Source of the DNA: Syntrophobacteraceae bacterium
Lineage (GTDB): Bacteria > Desulfobacterota > Syntrophobacteria > Syntrophobacterales > Syntrophobacteraceae
DNA length: 38,982 bases
Direction of reading: 5' to 3'
Assembly: GCA_003165235.1 (NCBI GenBank)
Contig: PLSV01000162.1
Span: 1 to 38,982 of the forward strand
In this document: positions 15,523-23,469 of the stretch, one piece after another
How the letters are laid out: each line of letters opens with the position of its first letter
Numbering within the stretch: the first letter of the stretch is position 1
Notes under the pieces: model-generated
The model's input: only the letters and a program-made list of their open reading frames with translations
The model's database searches: none
What the model was told of the DNA's origin: nothing
Program-made: the position numbers and the translations under genes

Positions 15523-15903
15523 TCACCGCATCGGATCTTTGTTGGGAATTATTATACTAAAATCCATACTTGCGGACCTGTAGTATAGCATCACACGGTA
15601 TAATCGGCCGGATTGGCCTCCGCCCACGCTTTCTTGCTCAAGTTGGACCGGAAGCAGGTAAACACCCACCTCAGGAGATCCCTCAAGTTCGCCCAGGCTC
15701 ACAAACCCGTCCATCGCTTTTACCGGATCGGCCAGAATGACCTGTGCGGCGGACTCCAATATGGGCTGGATATAAGACTTTTCCTTCAAATTGACCCTAT
15801 AGCGAAGGCATTCGGAGATGAGCCCCATCGTCGCGCCTATAATCAAAGCGCCGATACCCAGGCTGACCATCATCTCAATGAGCGTGAATCCGCGTTGCCG
15901 CAT
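15523..15903 (-). CDS. gspI: type II secretion minor pseudopilin, GspI-like
   Basis: 126 residues from ATG 15903, giving the short leader MRQRG before FTLIEMMVSLGIGALIIGA, typical of prepilins processed by GspO. A GTG at 15993, next to the gspH stop, is in frame but would translate the octad repeat at 15905-15990 as a 30-residue leader extension; no good ribosome-binding site separates the two options clearly. The rest is a small beta-rich domain. Assignment to GspI rests on operon position (H-I-J-K) and size more than on conserved residues. In known systems GspI nucleates the tip complex. Confidence 0.8.
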   Translation of the reverse strand: MRQRGFTLIEMMVSLGIGALIIGATMGLISECLRYRVNLKEKSYIQPILESAAQVILADPVKAMDGFVSLGELEGSPEVGVYLLPVQLEQESVGGGQSGRLYRVMLYYRSASMDFSIIIPNKDPMR

Positions 15904-15904
15904 T

Positions 15905-15990
15905 AAAGACTGAGGGGGGAGGGGGAGAGGCTCTGGTCTCCGCGTCTCCGCGCCGCCGTGTCGGGCTTTTTGTCTCCGCGTCTGTTGTCT
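15905..15990. repeat. octad-type element in the gspH-gspI gap
   Basis: The sequence contains GTCTCCGC, GTCTCCGC, then GCCGCCGTGTCGGG and another GTCTCCGCGTCTG, preceded by the purine-rich GAGGGGGGAGGGGGAGAGG. These match the right-arm octads of the elements at 8687 and 5751. The left arm is poorly preserved. It begins right beside the gspI ATG and reaches the gspH stop. Confidence 0.6.
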
Positions 15991-15996
15991 CACCCG

Positions 15997-16524
15997 TCAC
16001 TTAATCCTCTTGAGGCTCAAGTTTCCAAACAGTGGATTTATAAAGATGTGGTAGGTGCGCTCGTGATCGAAGACAACTTCAAAATCATTTCCGACGAGGC
16101 TGCCGTCGGGATGAAAAACTATCAGGAAATCGCCGGTTTCCGACTCCTTCTGTAGATTCTCAGAAAATATTTCGGCATTCAGAGGTATGGGCTGCCTGGG
16201 TGGATTGTCAGACCCGTAAACCCGCGTGGCCCCATTCAGTCTGAATGCGATCGGGCGTCCGCAATTCATGGCGAAAAGGCGGCTCCTTTCTACTGACTCC
16301 GTGAATTGCTGAAGAAAATCGCTGTCTTCAATCTGTTTCCAGTTAGAGCCGACCCTTGGGACAACCACTGCCAAAGTAACCGAAATGACCACCAGTACAA
16401 CGATCATTTCAATCAGGGTAAAACCGGGAACGCAGATCCGAGGACGGAGGACGGAAGCCGGAATCTTCAGATCTCCGAGTTCCGTTCTGCGTTCTGCGTT
16501 CTCCGTTCTCCGATATTCCGTCAT
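15997..16524 (-). CDS. gspH: type II secretion minor pseudopilin, GspH-like, with repeat-derived leader
   Basis: 175 residues. The mature part starts after G34 with FTLIEMIVVLVVISVTLAVVVPRV, the pseudopilin helix. A GspH-type beta domain with FAMNCGRPIAFRLNG and FHPDGSL follows. The 33-residue leader before the cleavage site is encoded by the heptad repeat at 16436-16533. The only ATG available in this frame (16524) also comes from its GTCATCC units. Without the element there is no start codon before the prepilin motif except a CTG, so repeat-derived DNA now appears to supply the gene start. It follows gspF by 11 bp. Confidence 0.82.
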   Translation of the reverse strand: MTEYRRTENAERRTELGDLKIPASVLRPRICVPGFTLIEMIVVLVVISVTLAVVVPRVGSNWKQIEDSDFLQQFTESVERSRLFAMNCGRPIAFRLNGATRVYGSDNPPRQPIPLNAEIFSENLQKESETGDFLIVFHPDGSLVGNDFEVVFDHERTYHIFINPLFGNLSLKRIK

Positions 16525-16533
16525 CCGTCATCC
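16436..16533. repeat. heptad-type inverted-arm element covering the gspH start
   Basis: Plus-strand units include GGACGGA, GGACGGA on the left, then GTTCTGC, GTTCTGC, GTTCTCC, GTTCTCC and GTCATCC, GTCATCC on the right, with a core near GAATCTTCAGATCTCC. It is the same type as the element in gspK (14616) and that at 38655. Its right edge abuts the gspF stop codon. Confidence 0.8.
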
Positions 16534-16535
16534 GT

Positions 16536-17723
16536 CTAGAATTTGATGTCGTTGATTCCAAAGATGGCTGAAAACATGCTGATTACAATCAGGGCGATAA
16601 GTCCGCCTGTGAACAAGATTACCAGGGGCTCCATGAGGGTCATGATCCTCTGAAGCATCCTGTGAAGTTCTTTTTCAAAATATTCCGATAGAGAGAGCAG
16701 GCCGGCTCCGAGGTTACCCTGCTCTTCGGATATGCGCAACATTGTTCCCAATCGCGGCGGAAAAGCGGATTGGGAGCGAAAAAAATTGCTCATCGAGCGC
16801 CCGACTTTTATTTCCTGGTGCAGAGGCGCTATCGACTCCCTTAGAACGGTATTCATTATCAGTTCCTGACCGAGGTTGAGCGCCTTCAGAAGGGGGACCC
16901 CCGACTCGAGCATTGTTCCAAGGGTTCGGCAGAAGCGGGTGAGTTCGCTGTGCAGGATCAAATAACGCGAAAATGGGAACCAGAACAGGCATTTATCCAT
17001 AAATCTTCTTACATTTGGCTGGCGAAGAAGGTATTTGCCGCCCCAGAAGCCCAATACAACGGCTATCGGAACCAGCCATCCGAACTCTTTGAGCCATGCG
17101 CCGATATTGACCATCACCTGGGTGATGAAGGGGACTTTCTGATTGAGGTCGTGAAAGATTTGCGCAAATTTAGGAATGACATAGACCAGCAGGACCACCA
17201 TCGAAACCAGAGAGGTCCCAAGCAGGATAACAGGGTAGATCATCGATGAAATCATTGCCTGTCGAAATTCGCGCCGCTGCTCAAGGTACTGGGCTAGGCG
17301 CTTGAGGATAGGCCCGAGCGCGCCGCTTGCTTCGCCTGCCCTTATCATGTGATCCGACAGGGAGCCGAATACATCTCGATATTGACTCAGGGCGCCAGAA
17401 AGATCGTTTCCGCCCTGAACGCTTTCAAACAACTCCTGCACCATGCGCTGGAAACGTTTGTTAGTCTGATTGCTGCTTATCAGGCTAAGGGCGCGGTCAA
17501 GCGGCAAGCCTGCAACAAGAAGGTCGGAGAGATCGAAAAAAAAACGGATGATATGCTCTTCTGGAACCCGCCGCTTACTCCGGCTTTTAACGGCCTTGAT
17601 TTTGACTGGAAAAAGCCTGCCCGCCTTGAGCTTCCTGGCGGCGTCCAGTTCCGAGAGCGCTTCGGTCACTCCCCGGTGTATCGCCCCACTGGCATCCCGC
17701 GCCTGGTATTGGAAAAAACTCAT
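16536..17723 (-). CDS. gspF: type II secretion inner-membrane platform protein GspF
   Basis: 395 residues, the usual length. The N-terminus FFQYQARDASGAIHRG is typical. Two homologous cytoplasmic helical T2SSF domains (about 65-185 and 270-390) are each followed by membrane segments, including VVLLVYVIPKF and ILFTGGLIALIVISMF. Family residues include GLPLDRAL and GVPLLKALNLG at domain starts and RAGEASGALG and RISEEQGNLG later. GspF is the polytopic core of the assembly platform next to GspE. Its ATG follows an ACGGAG site lying beside the heptad element in the gspE-gspF gap. Confidence 0.95.
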   Translation of the reverse strand: MSFFQYQARDASGAIHRGVTEALSELDAARKLKAGRLFPVKIKAVKSRSKRRVPEEHIIRFFFDLSDLLVAGLPLDRALSLISSNQTNKRFQRMVQELFESVQGGNDLSGALSQYRDVFGSLSDHMIRAGEASGALGPILKRLAQYLEQRREFRQAMISSMIYPVILLGTSLVSMVVLLVYVIPKFAQIFHDLNQKVPFITQVMVNIGAWLKEFGWLVPIAVVLGFWGGKYLLRQPNVRRFMDKCLFWFPFSRYLILHSELTRFCRTLGTMLESGVPLLKALNLGQELIMNTVLRESIAPLHQEIKVGRSMSNFFRSQSAFPPRLGTMLRISEEQGNLGAGLLSLSEYFEKELHRMLQRIMTLMEPLVILFTGGLIALIVISMFSAIFGINDIKF

Positions 17724-17732
17724 ATAAACTCC

Positions 17733-17816
17733 GTGATTAGTGAATAGTGATTAGTGATTAGCACGTCATCCGCCATTGACCATCCACCATTCACCATTCA
17801 CCATTCACTATTCACT
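17733..17816. repeat. heptad-type inverted-arm element between gspE and gspF (AGTGATT type)
   Basis: The left arm has GTGATTA, GTGAATA, GTGATTA, GTGATTA (17734-17761). The core is CACGTCATCCG. The right arm has ACCATTC, ACCATTC, ACCATTC, ACTATTC, ACTAT (about 17786-17818). Period is seven throughout, and the right arm is close to the reverse complement of the left. It fills almost all of the gap; the gspE TGA stop abuts its right edge. The same type recurs at 36704. Confidence 0.85.
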
Positions 17817-17819
17817 ATC

Positions 17820-19517
17820 TCAAACCGACAGGCTTGTCACCCTCAGGACCTCGGAAAGGCTCGTCATCCCTTCGACCACTTTTTGGAATCCGTGGTGGGC
17901 CAGTTGCCGATAACCGAGTTCAAACGCTATACGGGCAATGGTTCCGGCGTCATTGCCCGCGACAATGGCCGATTTTACGGACTCGTTGACCGGCAGAACC
18001 TCAAAAATTGCCTGCCTGCCTCTATAGCCGGTATATCCGCACCTCTCGCACCCCTTGTTCCGATAGAGGGTAAGGCTGGGTGGCAGATCGTGCAGTAGTT
18101 CGCCGATTCGGTTCCTGTCCCCTTCACGGGCCGAGTATTCCATTTTGCAGTGAGGGCACAGCACTCGGATAAGACGCTGGGCCATGATCGAGAGAAGCGA
18201 ATCGGCCATCAGGAAGGACTCGATGCCGATGTCTCGAAGGCGCGTAATCGCCCCGGGGGCGTCGTTGGTGTGAAGCGTCGAGAGGACTAAATGTCCGGTC
18301 AGGGCAGATTCGATGGCTATATCGGCAGTCTCCTTGTCACGAATTTCACCTATCAGCAAAACGTCCGGGTCCTGTCGAACGAGAGAGCGCAAGGCATTGG
18401 CGAATGTCAGGCCAATCTGCGGTCTTACCTGGACCTGGTTTATTCCGTTTATCTGGTATTCTACCGGATCTTCGACCGTGATGATCTTGCGCGTAACCGT
18501 ATTGAGCTTTTTCAGCACGCCGTACAAGGTAGTTGTCTTGCCCGACCCGGTCGGTCCGGTGACCAGGATCATCCCGTACGGACGCTCGATCAGATTCCCT
18601 ACATAATCAAGGTCTTTACGATGCATCCCCAGGTTGGTGAGATCATACTCAACGCTTTCCTGCGCAAGGAGCCTCAGGACCACACTCTCCCCATAGATGG
18701 TCGGAACGCTCGAGACACGAATGTCCACCTCCCGATTTCCAAACCTTATTTTGATCTTGCCGTCCTGGGGCAGGCGGCGTTCGGCTATGTTAAGGTTGGC
18801 CATAAGCTTGAGCCTGCTTACGATGGCTGACTGCATGGCCTTCTGAGGCTGGTCAAGATCGAAAAGCACGCCGTCCACCCGGCATCGTACCTGAAAGGAG
18901 CGCTCGAAAGGCTCGAAATGTATGTCCGAGGCGCGCATATCGAGCGCTCTGGAGATCAGCACGTTTACCAGCCGTACAATAGGCGCCTCCTGGGCCAACC
19001 CCTTGAGGTGCTCCAGGTCTTCCTCAAAACCGTCCGCACCGATGGTGATCCCATCCCTGGACTGTTGTTCGGCCTCGCGGGCCGCCGTTCCGTAAAGCCG
19101 GTCGATAGCCGTACGGATTTCCTCGCGCTGCCCTATGCAAAGGCTAAGTTCCATTCCGCCAAAATAGCTGGCAATAATATTGAGAATCGGCAGGTTCAGG
19201 GGATTATTCACCACGACCCGCACCCGTCCGCTTTCCACTTGAATAGGCAAAACAGCGTGCTTGCGCAGGAAAAACATTGAAACGCCTTCCAGAAGCACGG
19301 GCTTTTCCGGAAAGTCTTCGCGCTCAAGCATAGGAATGCCCAGATGCCCGGCCATAACGCGAAGGATGCGGCCTTCATCGGTAACCGCGATGTTTTCGAA
19401 AGCATCTATCAACGGAAGGCATTCGACGAAAACGGATTGCTGCAGAAGCCGTTTGTGCTCTTCAGGCAGATTGAATTCCTGCTGAAACGCATCCAGAAGG
19501 GAAATTGTTTCTTCCAA
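17820..19517 (-). CDS. gspE: type II secretion ATPase GspE
   Basis: 565 residues from TTG 19517, which sits six bases behind GGAGGA. GTG 19535 would add six residues and place that ribosome-binding site inside the gene. An N-terminal GspE/PilB domain (about 30-145) is followed by the secretion ATPase domain. This has Walker A GPTGSGKT (321-328), an Asp box near VEDPVEY, Walker B DVLLIGEI (385-392), a His box LSTLHTNDA, and a tetracysteine zinc site C454, C457, C490, C493. It drives pseudopilus assembly from the cytoplasm, bound to GspL and GspF. It is the first gene of the operon. Confidence 0.95.
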   Translation of the reverse strand: MEETISLLDAFQQEFNLPEEHKRLLQQSVFVECLPLIDAFENIAVTDEGRILRVMAGHLGIPMLEREDFPEKPVLLEGVSMFFLRKHAVLPIQVESGRVRVVVNNPLNLPILNIIASYFGGMELSLCIGQREEIRTAIDRLYGTAAREAEQQSRDGITIGADGFEEDLEHLKGLAQEAPIVRLVNVLISRALDMRASDIHFEPFERSFQVRCRVDGVLFDLDQPQKAMQSAIVSRLKLMANLNIAERRLPQDGKIKIRFGNREVDIRVSSVPTIYGESVVLRLLAQESVEYDLTNLGMHRKDLDYVGNLIERPYGMILVTGPTGSGKTTTLYGVLKKLNTVTRKIITVEDPVEYQINGINQVQVRPQIGLTFANALRSLVRQDPDVLLIGEIRDKETADIAIESALTGHLVLSTLHTNDAPGAITRLRDIGIESFLMADSLLSIMAQRLIRVLCPHCKMEYSAREGDRNRIGELLHDLPPSLTLYRNKGCERCGYTGYRGRQAIFEVLPVNESVKSAIVAGNDAGTIARIAFELGYRQLAHHGFQKVVEGMTSLSEVLRVTSLSV

Positions 19518-19533
19518 GGAATGTCCTCCAGGC

Positions 19534-19648
19534 ACAAATTGCGGAATTCAGGAATTCTGGAATTGCATCACCCTAAATCCCTCGAAATTCCTCAATTCTC
19601 TTTTAATTCCTCAATCCATCAATCCATCAATTCCTCAATTCGCTTTTA
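19534..19648. repeat. octad-type inverted-arm element upstream of gspE (AATTCC type)
   Basis: The left side reads GGAATTCA, GGAATTCT, GGAATTGC. The right side reads AATTCCTC, then AATTCCTC, AATCCATC, AATCCATC, AATTCCTC, AATTCG, all with an 8-bp period. It begins next to the gspE start and occupies the first third of the 389-bp gap to the Mrp gene. The remainder of the gap has no gene I can support, only the putative promoter at 19786. Confidence 0.8.
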
Positions 19649-19785
19649 ATAGCGCCAATGGTAGCAATATCCACCGGAAAAGTAAACGATCCCGGCGAAA
19701 GGACTGTTGTTCCCGGCGCAGAAGAGTTTAAAATGAATCATAATAAGGCGCAGAGGGGACTTTTCGGGCCGCCGATACCCTGGAG

Positions 19786-19814
19786 TTGACTTCGTCGAAG
19801 ATAACTTTTAGTGT
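19786..19814 (+). promoter_or_regulatory. putative sigma-70-type promoter for the Mrp ATPase gene
   Basis: TTGACT (19786-19791) and TAGTGT (19809-19814) are separated by 17 bp. Transcription would begin near 19821, leaving a leader of about 85 bases before ATG 19907. Prediction from consensus only. Confidence 0.4.
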
Positions 19815-19906
19815 AGCGAGTTTCCATTTTGCGCAAGCCGGAGCGTCCCGCAATGCCCGGAGTCTTTTTTTCGACATCCGATATCCAGTAAAGGAGCGGT
19901 TTTACC

Positions 19907-20767
19907 ATGAAATGCGATCGAAAATCGTGCGCAGACTGCCCAAGCGCGGCGCAAAAGAGGTCTAAAGAGGACCTCATCGAGTGCAGGCTCTCGCGCATCA
20001 GGAACAAAGTGTTGGTAATGAGCGGCAAGGGAGGAGTGGGCAAAAGCAGTATCGCCAGTTACCTGGCGCTGGCGCTGGCGCAGAAGGGATACCAGGTTGG
20101 ACTTCTGGACATCGACCTGCACGGACCCTCCATTGCGAGGATGTTTGGCCTGAATGGGCCTCTTAACATCACTGCCGAACGCGAAATCGTCCCGCACGAA
20201 TACAGCCCCAATCTGAAAATTGTCTCCATTGAATCTATGCTGGAGGACACCGATTCCGCAATAATCTGGCGGGGTCCTTTAAAGCACGGTGTAATACAGC
20301 AGTTCTTGGCCGATTGCAGGTGGGAGGATCTCGATTTTCTGGTGCTCGATGCGCCCCCGGGCACGGGAGATGAGGTCCTGAGCATTTCCAGGTTCATTTC
20401 CGATGCTAAGGCCCTGATAGTCACCACCCCCCAGGAAGTGGCGCTTGCCGACGTAAGAAAATCCATAAACTTTTGCCACAAGGTGGGGATGGAGATTCTG
20501 GGGCTTGTCGAGAACATGTCCGGACTTTTCTGCCCGCATTGCAACCGGTTTATTCCCATTTTCCAGACGGGCGGCGGCCGCAAGACTTCCGTTGCGATGA
20601 AGGTGGATTTTCTTGGGGAATTGCCCTTCGATCCCGAAGTGGTGGCTGGGGGAGACCGCGGGAACCCGGTGCTCAATGGGGGCGCAGATACGCCCTTTGT
20701 AAGGGCGGTCTGGGAATTCGTAGAAGCTGTGTTGGAAAACCTGGGTGAAAAGGTCAAGGGGATTTAG
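19907..20767 (+). CDS. Mrp/NBP35-family iron-sulfur cluster carrier ATPase
   Basis: 286 residues. The N-terminal cysteines C3, C8 and C11 recall the extra cluster-binding tail of NBP35-type members. The deviant Walker A SGKGGVGKSS (39-48), the switch around DIDLHGPSIA, and DAPPGTGDE are family marks. The carrier motif CPHC (209, 212) is present and binds a bridging 4Fe-4S cluster in dimers. The protein is expected to deliver Fe-S clusters in the cytoplasm. AAGGAG precedes the ATG at a slightly long spacing. The TAG stop lies in a GGGATT/CCTCAATTCC repeat fragment shared in style with 19534. The transketolase gene follows by 37 bp. Confidence 0.93.
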   Translation: MKCDRKSCADCPSAAQKRSKEDLIECRLSRIRNKVLVMSGKGGVGKSSIASYLALALAQKGYQVGLLDIDLHGPSIARMFGLNGPLNITAEREIVPHEYSPNLKIVSIESMLEDTDSAIIWRGPLKHGVIQQFLADCRWEDLDFLVLDAPPGTGDEVLSISRFISDAKALIVTTPQEVALADVRKSINFCHKVGMEILGLVENMSGLFCPHCNRFIPIFQTGGGRKTSVAMKVDFLGELPFDPEVVAGGDRGNPVLNGGADTPFVRAVWEFVEAVLENLGEKVKGI

Positions 20768-20791
20768 GGATTCCTCAATTCCTCGGTGTGT
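20764..20791. repeat. fragment of an AATTCC-type octad element
   Basis: GGGATTCCTCAATTCCTCGG contains two ATTCCTC units of the type seen at 19534. It overlaps the Mrp stop codon and fills the gap before the transketolase ribosome-binding site. It is too short to show an opposite arm. Confidence 0.4.
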
Positions 20792-20804
20792 GGAGGACGA
20801 CGCA

Positions 20805-22754
20805 ATGTTTAAGATTTCGCTGGATCAGGCTGCTTTGAGCGAGGAGCAGAAAAGAACTTTGAGTGAGATGTGGCTGCGCTGCATGCGCCGCATCATAGTA
20901 AGCACCACCCTTGCCGGGAGCGGCCACCCCGGCGGTTCAATGTCCTCGCTTCACCTTCTTCTGATGCTCTACAGCACCATCTCGCACGATCCCTGCGACC
21001 CTTGCTGGCAGGGGCGTGACCGGCTGATCGTAAGCATGGGTCACATCAGTCCGGGTGTTTACAGTGTGCTGAGCGAGTTCGGCTATCTGAACGAAGATAA
21101 TTTCTGTATGGAGTACCGGCGCGCCGGGTCGGCTTTTACCGGGCATGTCGAATCGTGTGTTCCGGGTATCGAATGGAATACCGGGGTCCTGGGACAGGGT
21201 CTTTCAGCAGGGACCGGAATGGCGCTGGGGTTAAAACTCCAGGGGAAAAGCAACAGGGTCTTCGTTCTCATGGGGGACGGCGAACAGCAAAAAGGACAAA
21301 TCTCCGAAGCGCGCCGATTCGCCGTAAAATTTGGCCTCAACAACATCGGGGTCCTCATAGACCGCAACTACCTCCAGATCTGTGGAAGCACCAACTCGGT
21401 AATGCCCCAGGAAATCAGGGCCGACTATGCGGCAGCTCACTGGAACGTGGTCTATATCGAAGACGGCCATGATTTCGAGCAGATTTTTCAAGCGCTTCGA
21501 AGCGTTTACCTCTACGAGGCCGGGGACCCGCGCTTTCCGTCTGCGATCATCGCCCGGACCATAATGGGTAAGGGCGTCCCGTTCATGGAAAACAAGGCGA
21601 AGTACCACGGCTCCACCCTCAATGAATCAGAGGCCGCGAAAGCCCTCGAAGGGCTTGGACTCGACAACCCCATAGCTGAACTCAAGGAAAAGCGGCGCGC
21701 CTGCCTTGTGTTTCAGAACCATTTTTCGAGAGAGCCCGTTTATCCCCTCATCGAGACCGGCGCCCCCAGGACTTACGGCCCCGAAATTATCACCGATAAC
21801 AGGTCCGCCTATGGGTCCGCCCTCGAGGACCTGGCCAGGCTCAACAACTCCGGGACTGTCCCCAGGGTTATCGGCTTTAGCTGCGACCTGGAAGGCTCAG
21901 TGAAGATGGACGGGCTACACAGGGTTTCGGGCAACGCCTTCTTTGAATCCGGCATCCAGGAACACCACGCCGCAACCGCATCGGGAGCGATCAGCAGGGA
22001 GGGCTTCGCCACCTTCTTCAGCACTTTCGGGATTTTCGGAGTCACGGAAGTCTTCAACCAACTGAGGTTGAACGACATCAACACTTCAAACCTCAAGCTG
22101 GTATGCACGCACCTTGGACTCGACGTCGGAGAGGACGGCCAGACACACCAGTGCATCGACTATATCGGATTGCTCCAGAACCTGTTCGGCTTTTCCATAT
22201 TCATGCCGGCCGATCCGAACCAAACCGACAGGATCATCAGGTATGTGGCCGAGCGGCCCGGCAACTTCTTTGTTGGAATGGGCCGATCAAAACTCCCCAC
22301 AATCCTTGACGAATCTGGCCGGCCTGCGTTCGCCGGCGATTACCGTTTTTCACCCGCCGTGGCCGACTGGCTCAGGCATGGTGACCAGGCGGCCATACTC
22401 GCCTACGGTTCTCCGATTCACGAAGCGGTGAAGGCCGGCGAAGAGCTGGCCAAAAATCACGGTATCCGGGCGGCCGTACTCAATTTCGCCTCGATCAAGC
22501 CGATGGACATCAACGCAATCCGCCAGGCAGCCAAAACGGGCCTCATCGTGACTGCCGAGGACCATCATATCGATACCGGTCTTGGATCTCTGGTCGCCAT
22601 AATTCTGGCCGAAAATTCTCTTCCGTGCAGGCTGGTGCGGCTTGGGGTAAAAAGATACGGCTTTTCCGGAAAACCCGAAGAACTCTACAGCTCAGAGGGG
22701 ATCAACCGGGAAGGGATTGTGAAAGCCGTTTTGCAAGCGAGCGTGACGAAGTAG
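20805..22754 (+). CDS. transketolase
   Basis: 649 residues from ATG 20805, behind TGGAGGA; the frame extends to 20745 but that part reads the preceding gene end and repeat. It has the full transketolase layout in one chain. The TPP-binding domain carries GSGHPGGSMS (H41), GDGEQQKGQ (157-160 start) and the following Asn region. The pyrimidine-binding domain follows with SGIQEHHAAT, then the C-terminal domain. The enzyme moves two-carbon ketol units between sugar phosphates in the non-oxidative pentose phosphate pathway. The sequence differs visibly from the classical E. coli TktA type, so a related TPP enzyme of the same fold is possible. Confidence 0.88.
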   Translation: MFKISLDQAALSEEQKRTLSEMWLRCMRRIIVSTTLAGSGHPGGSMSSLHLLLMLYSTISHDPCDPCWQGRDRLIVSMGHISPGVYSVLSEFGYLNEDNFCMEYRRAGSAFTGHVESCVPGIEWNTGVLGQGLSAGTGMALGLKLQGKSNRVFVLMGDGEQQKGQISEARRFAVKFGLNNIGVLIDRNYLQICGSTNSVMPQEIRADYAAAHWNVVYIEDGHDFEQIFQALRSVYLYEAGDPRFPSAIIARTIMGKGVPFMENKAKYHGSTLNESEAAKALEGLGLDNPIAELKEKRRACLVFQNHFSREPVYPLIETGAPRTYGPEIITDNRSAYGSALEDLARLNNSGTVPRVIGFSCDLEGSVKMDGLHRVSGNAFFESGIQEHHAATASGAISREGFATFFSTFGIFGVTEVFNQLRLNDINTSNLKLVCTHLGLDVGEDGQTHQCIDYIGLLQNLFGFSIFMPADPNQTDRIIRYVAERPGNFFVGMGRSKLPTILDESGRPAFAGDYRFSPAVADWLRHGDQAAILAYGSPIHEAVKAGEELAKNHGIRAAVLNFASIKPMDINAIRQAAKTGLIVTAEDHHIDTGLGSLVAIILAENSLPCRLVRLGVKRYGFSGKPEELYSSEGINREGIVKAVLQASVTK

Positions 22755-22775
22755 ACGTTTCTCTCCTTCTCCGCT

Positions 22776-23351
22776 TTACGGCATGCTTTCCAACCAAAGA
22801 TTAGCAAGATCGATTTCTATCTCCTGAAACGGCTCCGCCCGTATTTTCTCGTTTTTCGCAAAAGCGTCCAACAAAACCCAGCGGCCCGACTCCAGCTTGA
22901 AGACTTCCAGAGTCTGCAGGGCCGGGTCGATCAGCCAGGTGTATGGCACGAGATGCCGGGCAAAAAGGCGCATTTTGAGAATTCTGACATTCTGAGCGGT
23001 ATTAGCGGAGAGAATCTCACAGATCCAATCCGGGGATATCATAAAGCGATGCTCTTCTGGAAGGGTGGTCAGTCTTCCTTTTCTCCAGCCAGCCAGGTCG
23101 GGGACTACGATATCTCTGTCGCCGAAATGAATCTCCGGTTCATCATATATGATCCATCCGCCCGGTCCACCTCCTTCACCAAATTGGTAAGGCGCGCTTA
23201 CCCTGCTTCCCAGCGCTGAAGCGGCGTGAACATGCCGTCTGGCAGGCCGGGGGGTGACGATGAGCTCACCGTCAATGATCTCTCCTGTCATATTTTCCGG
23301 AATGCTGTAGAGATCGTCACAGGTTGCCTTCTTTCTTGCCGCCTCCGGCAT
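22776..23351 (-). CDS. Uma2 family (DUF820) PD-(D/E)XK nuclease-like protein, copy 1
   Basis: 191 residues from ATG 23351, directly behind AGAAGGAGGAAG; the frame upstream of it is not coding-like. The Uma2 fold marks are the early GEIIDGELIV strand pair, EPEIHFGDRDIVVPDLAGWRKGR (acidic residues plus the Lys/Arg), SPDWICEIL and the late TWLIDPALQTLEVF. These match a restriction-endonuclease-like core, though biochemical function of the family is poorly defined. It is a tandem paralogue of the next gene upstream; the first 36 residues differ at only three positions, while the rest is much more diverged. Confidence 0.85.
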   Translation of the reverse strand: MPEAARKKATCDDLYSIPENMTGEIIDGELIVTPRPARRHVHAASALGSRVSAPYQFGEGGGPGGWIIYDEPEIHFGDRDIVVPDLAGWRKGRLTTLPEEHRFMISPDWICEILSANTAQNVRILKMRLFARHLVPYTWLIDPALQTLEVFKLESGRWVLLDAFAKNEKIRAEPFQEIEIDLANLWLESMP

Positions 23352-23469
23352 TGTCTTCCTCCTTCTCTTGGGAATTCTACCAGGGGAAGTGATATATAAA
23401 ATGCTGGAACTAAACAGAAGGCAACCTTGTTGGGTCGGCCAAAAAATACTAACGCGAGGTTCCTTCCAC

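Noticed and set aside
8931-19517. Type IV pilus cluster rather than type II secretion
   Set aside because: GspK-, GspL- and GspM-type proteins are present, and there is no pilT, pilC-type context or pilQ AMIN domain; the ATPase and secretin fit type II better.
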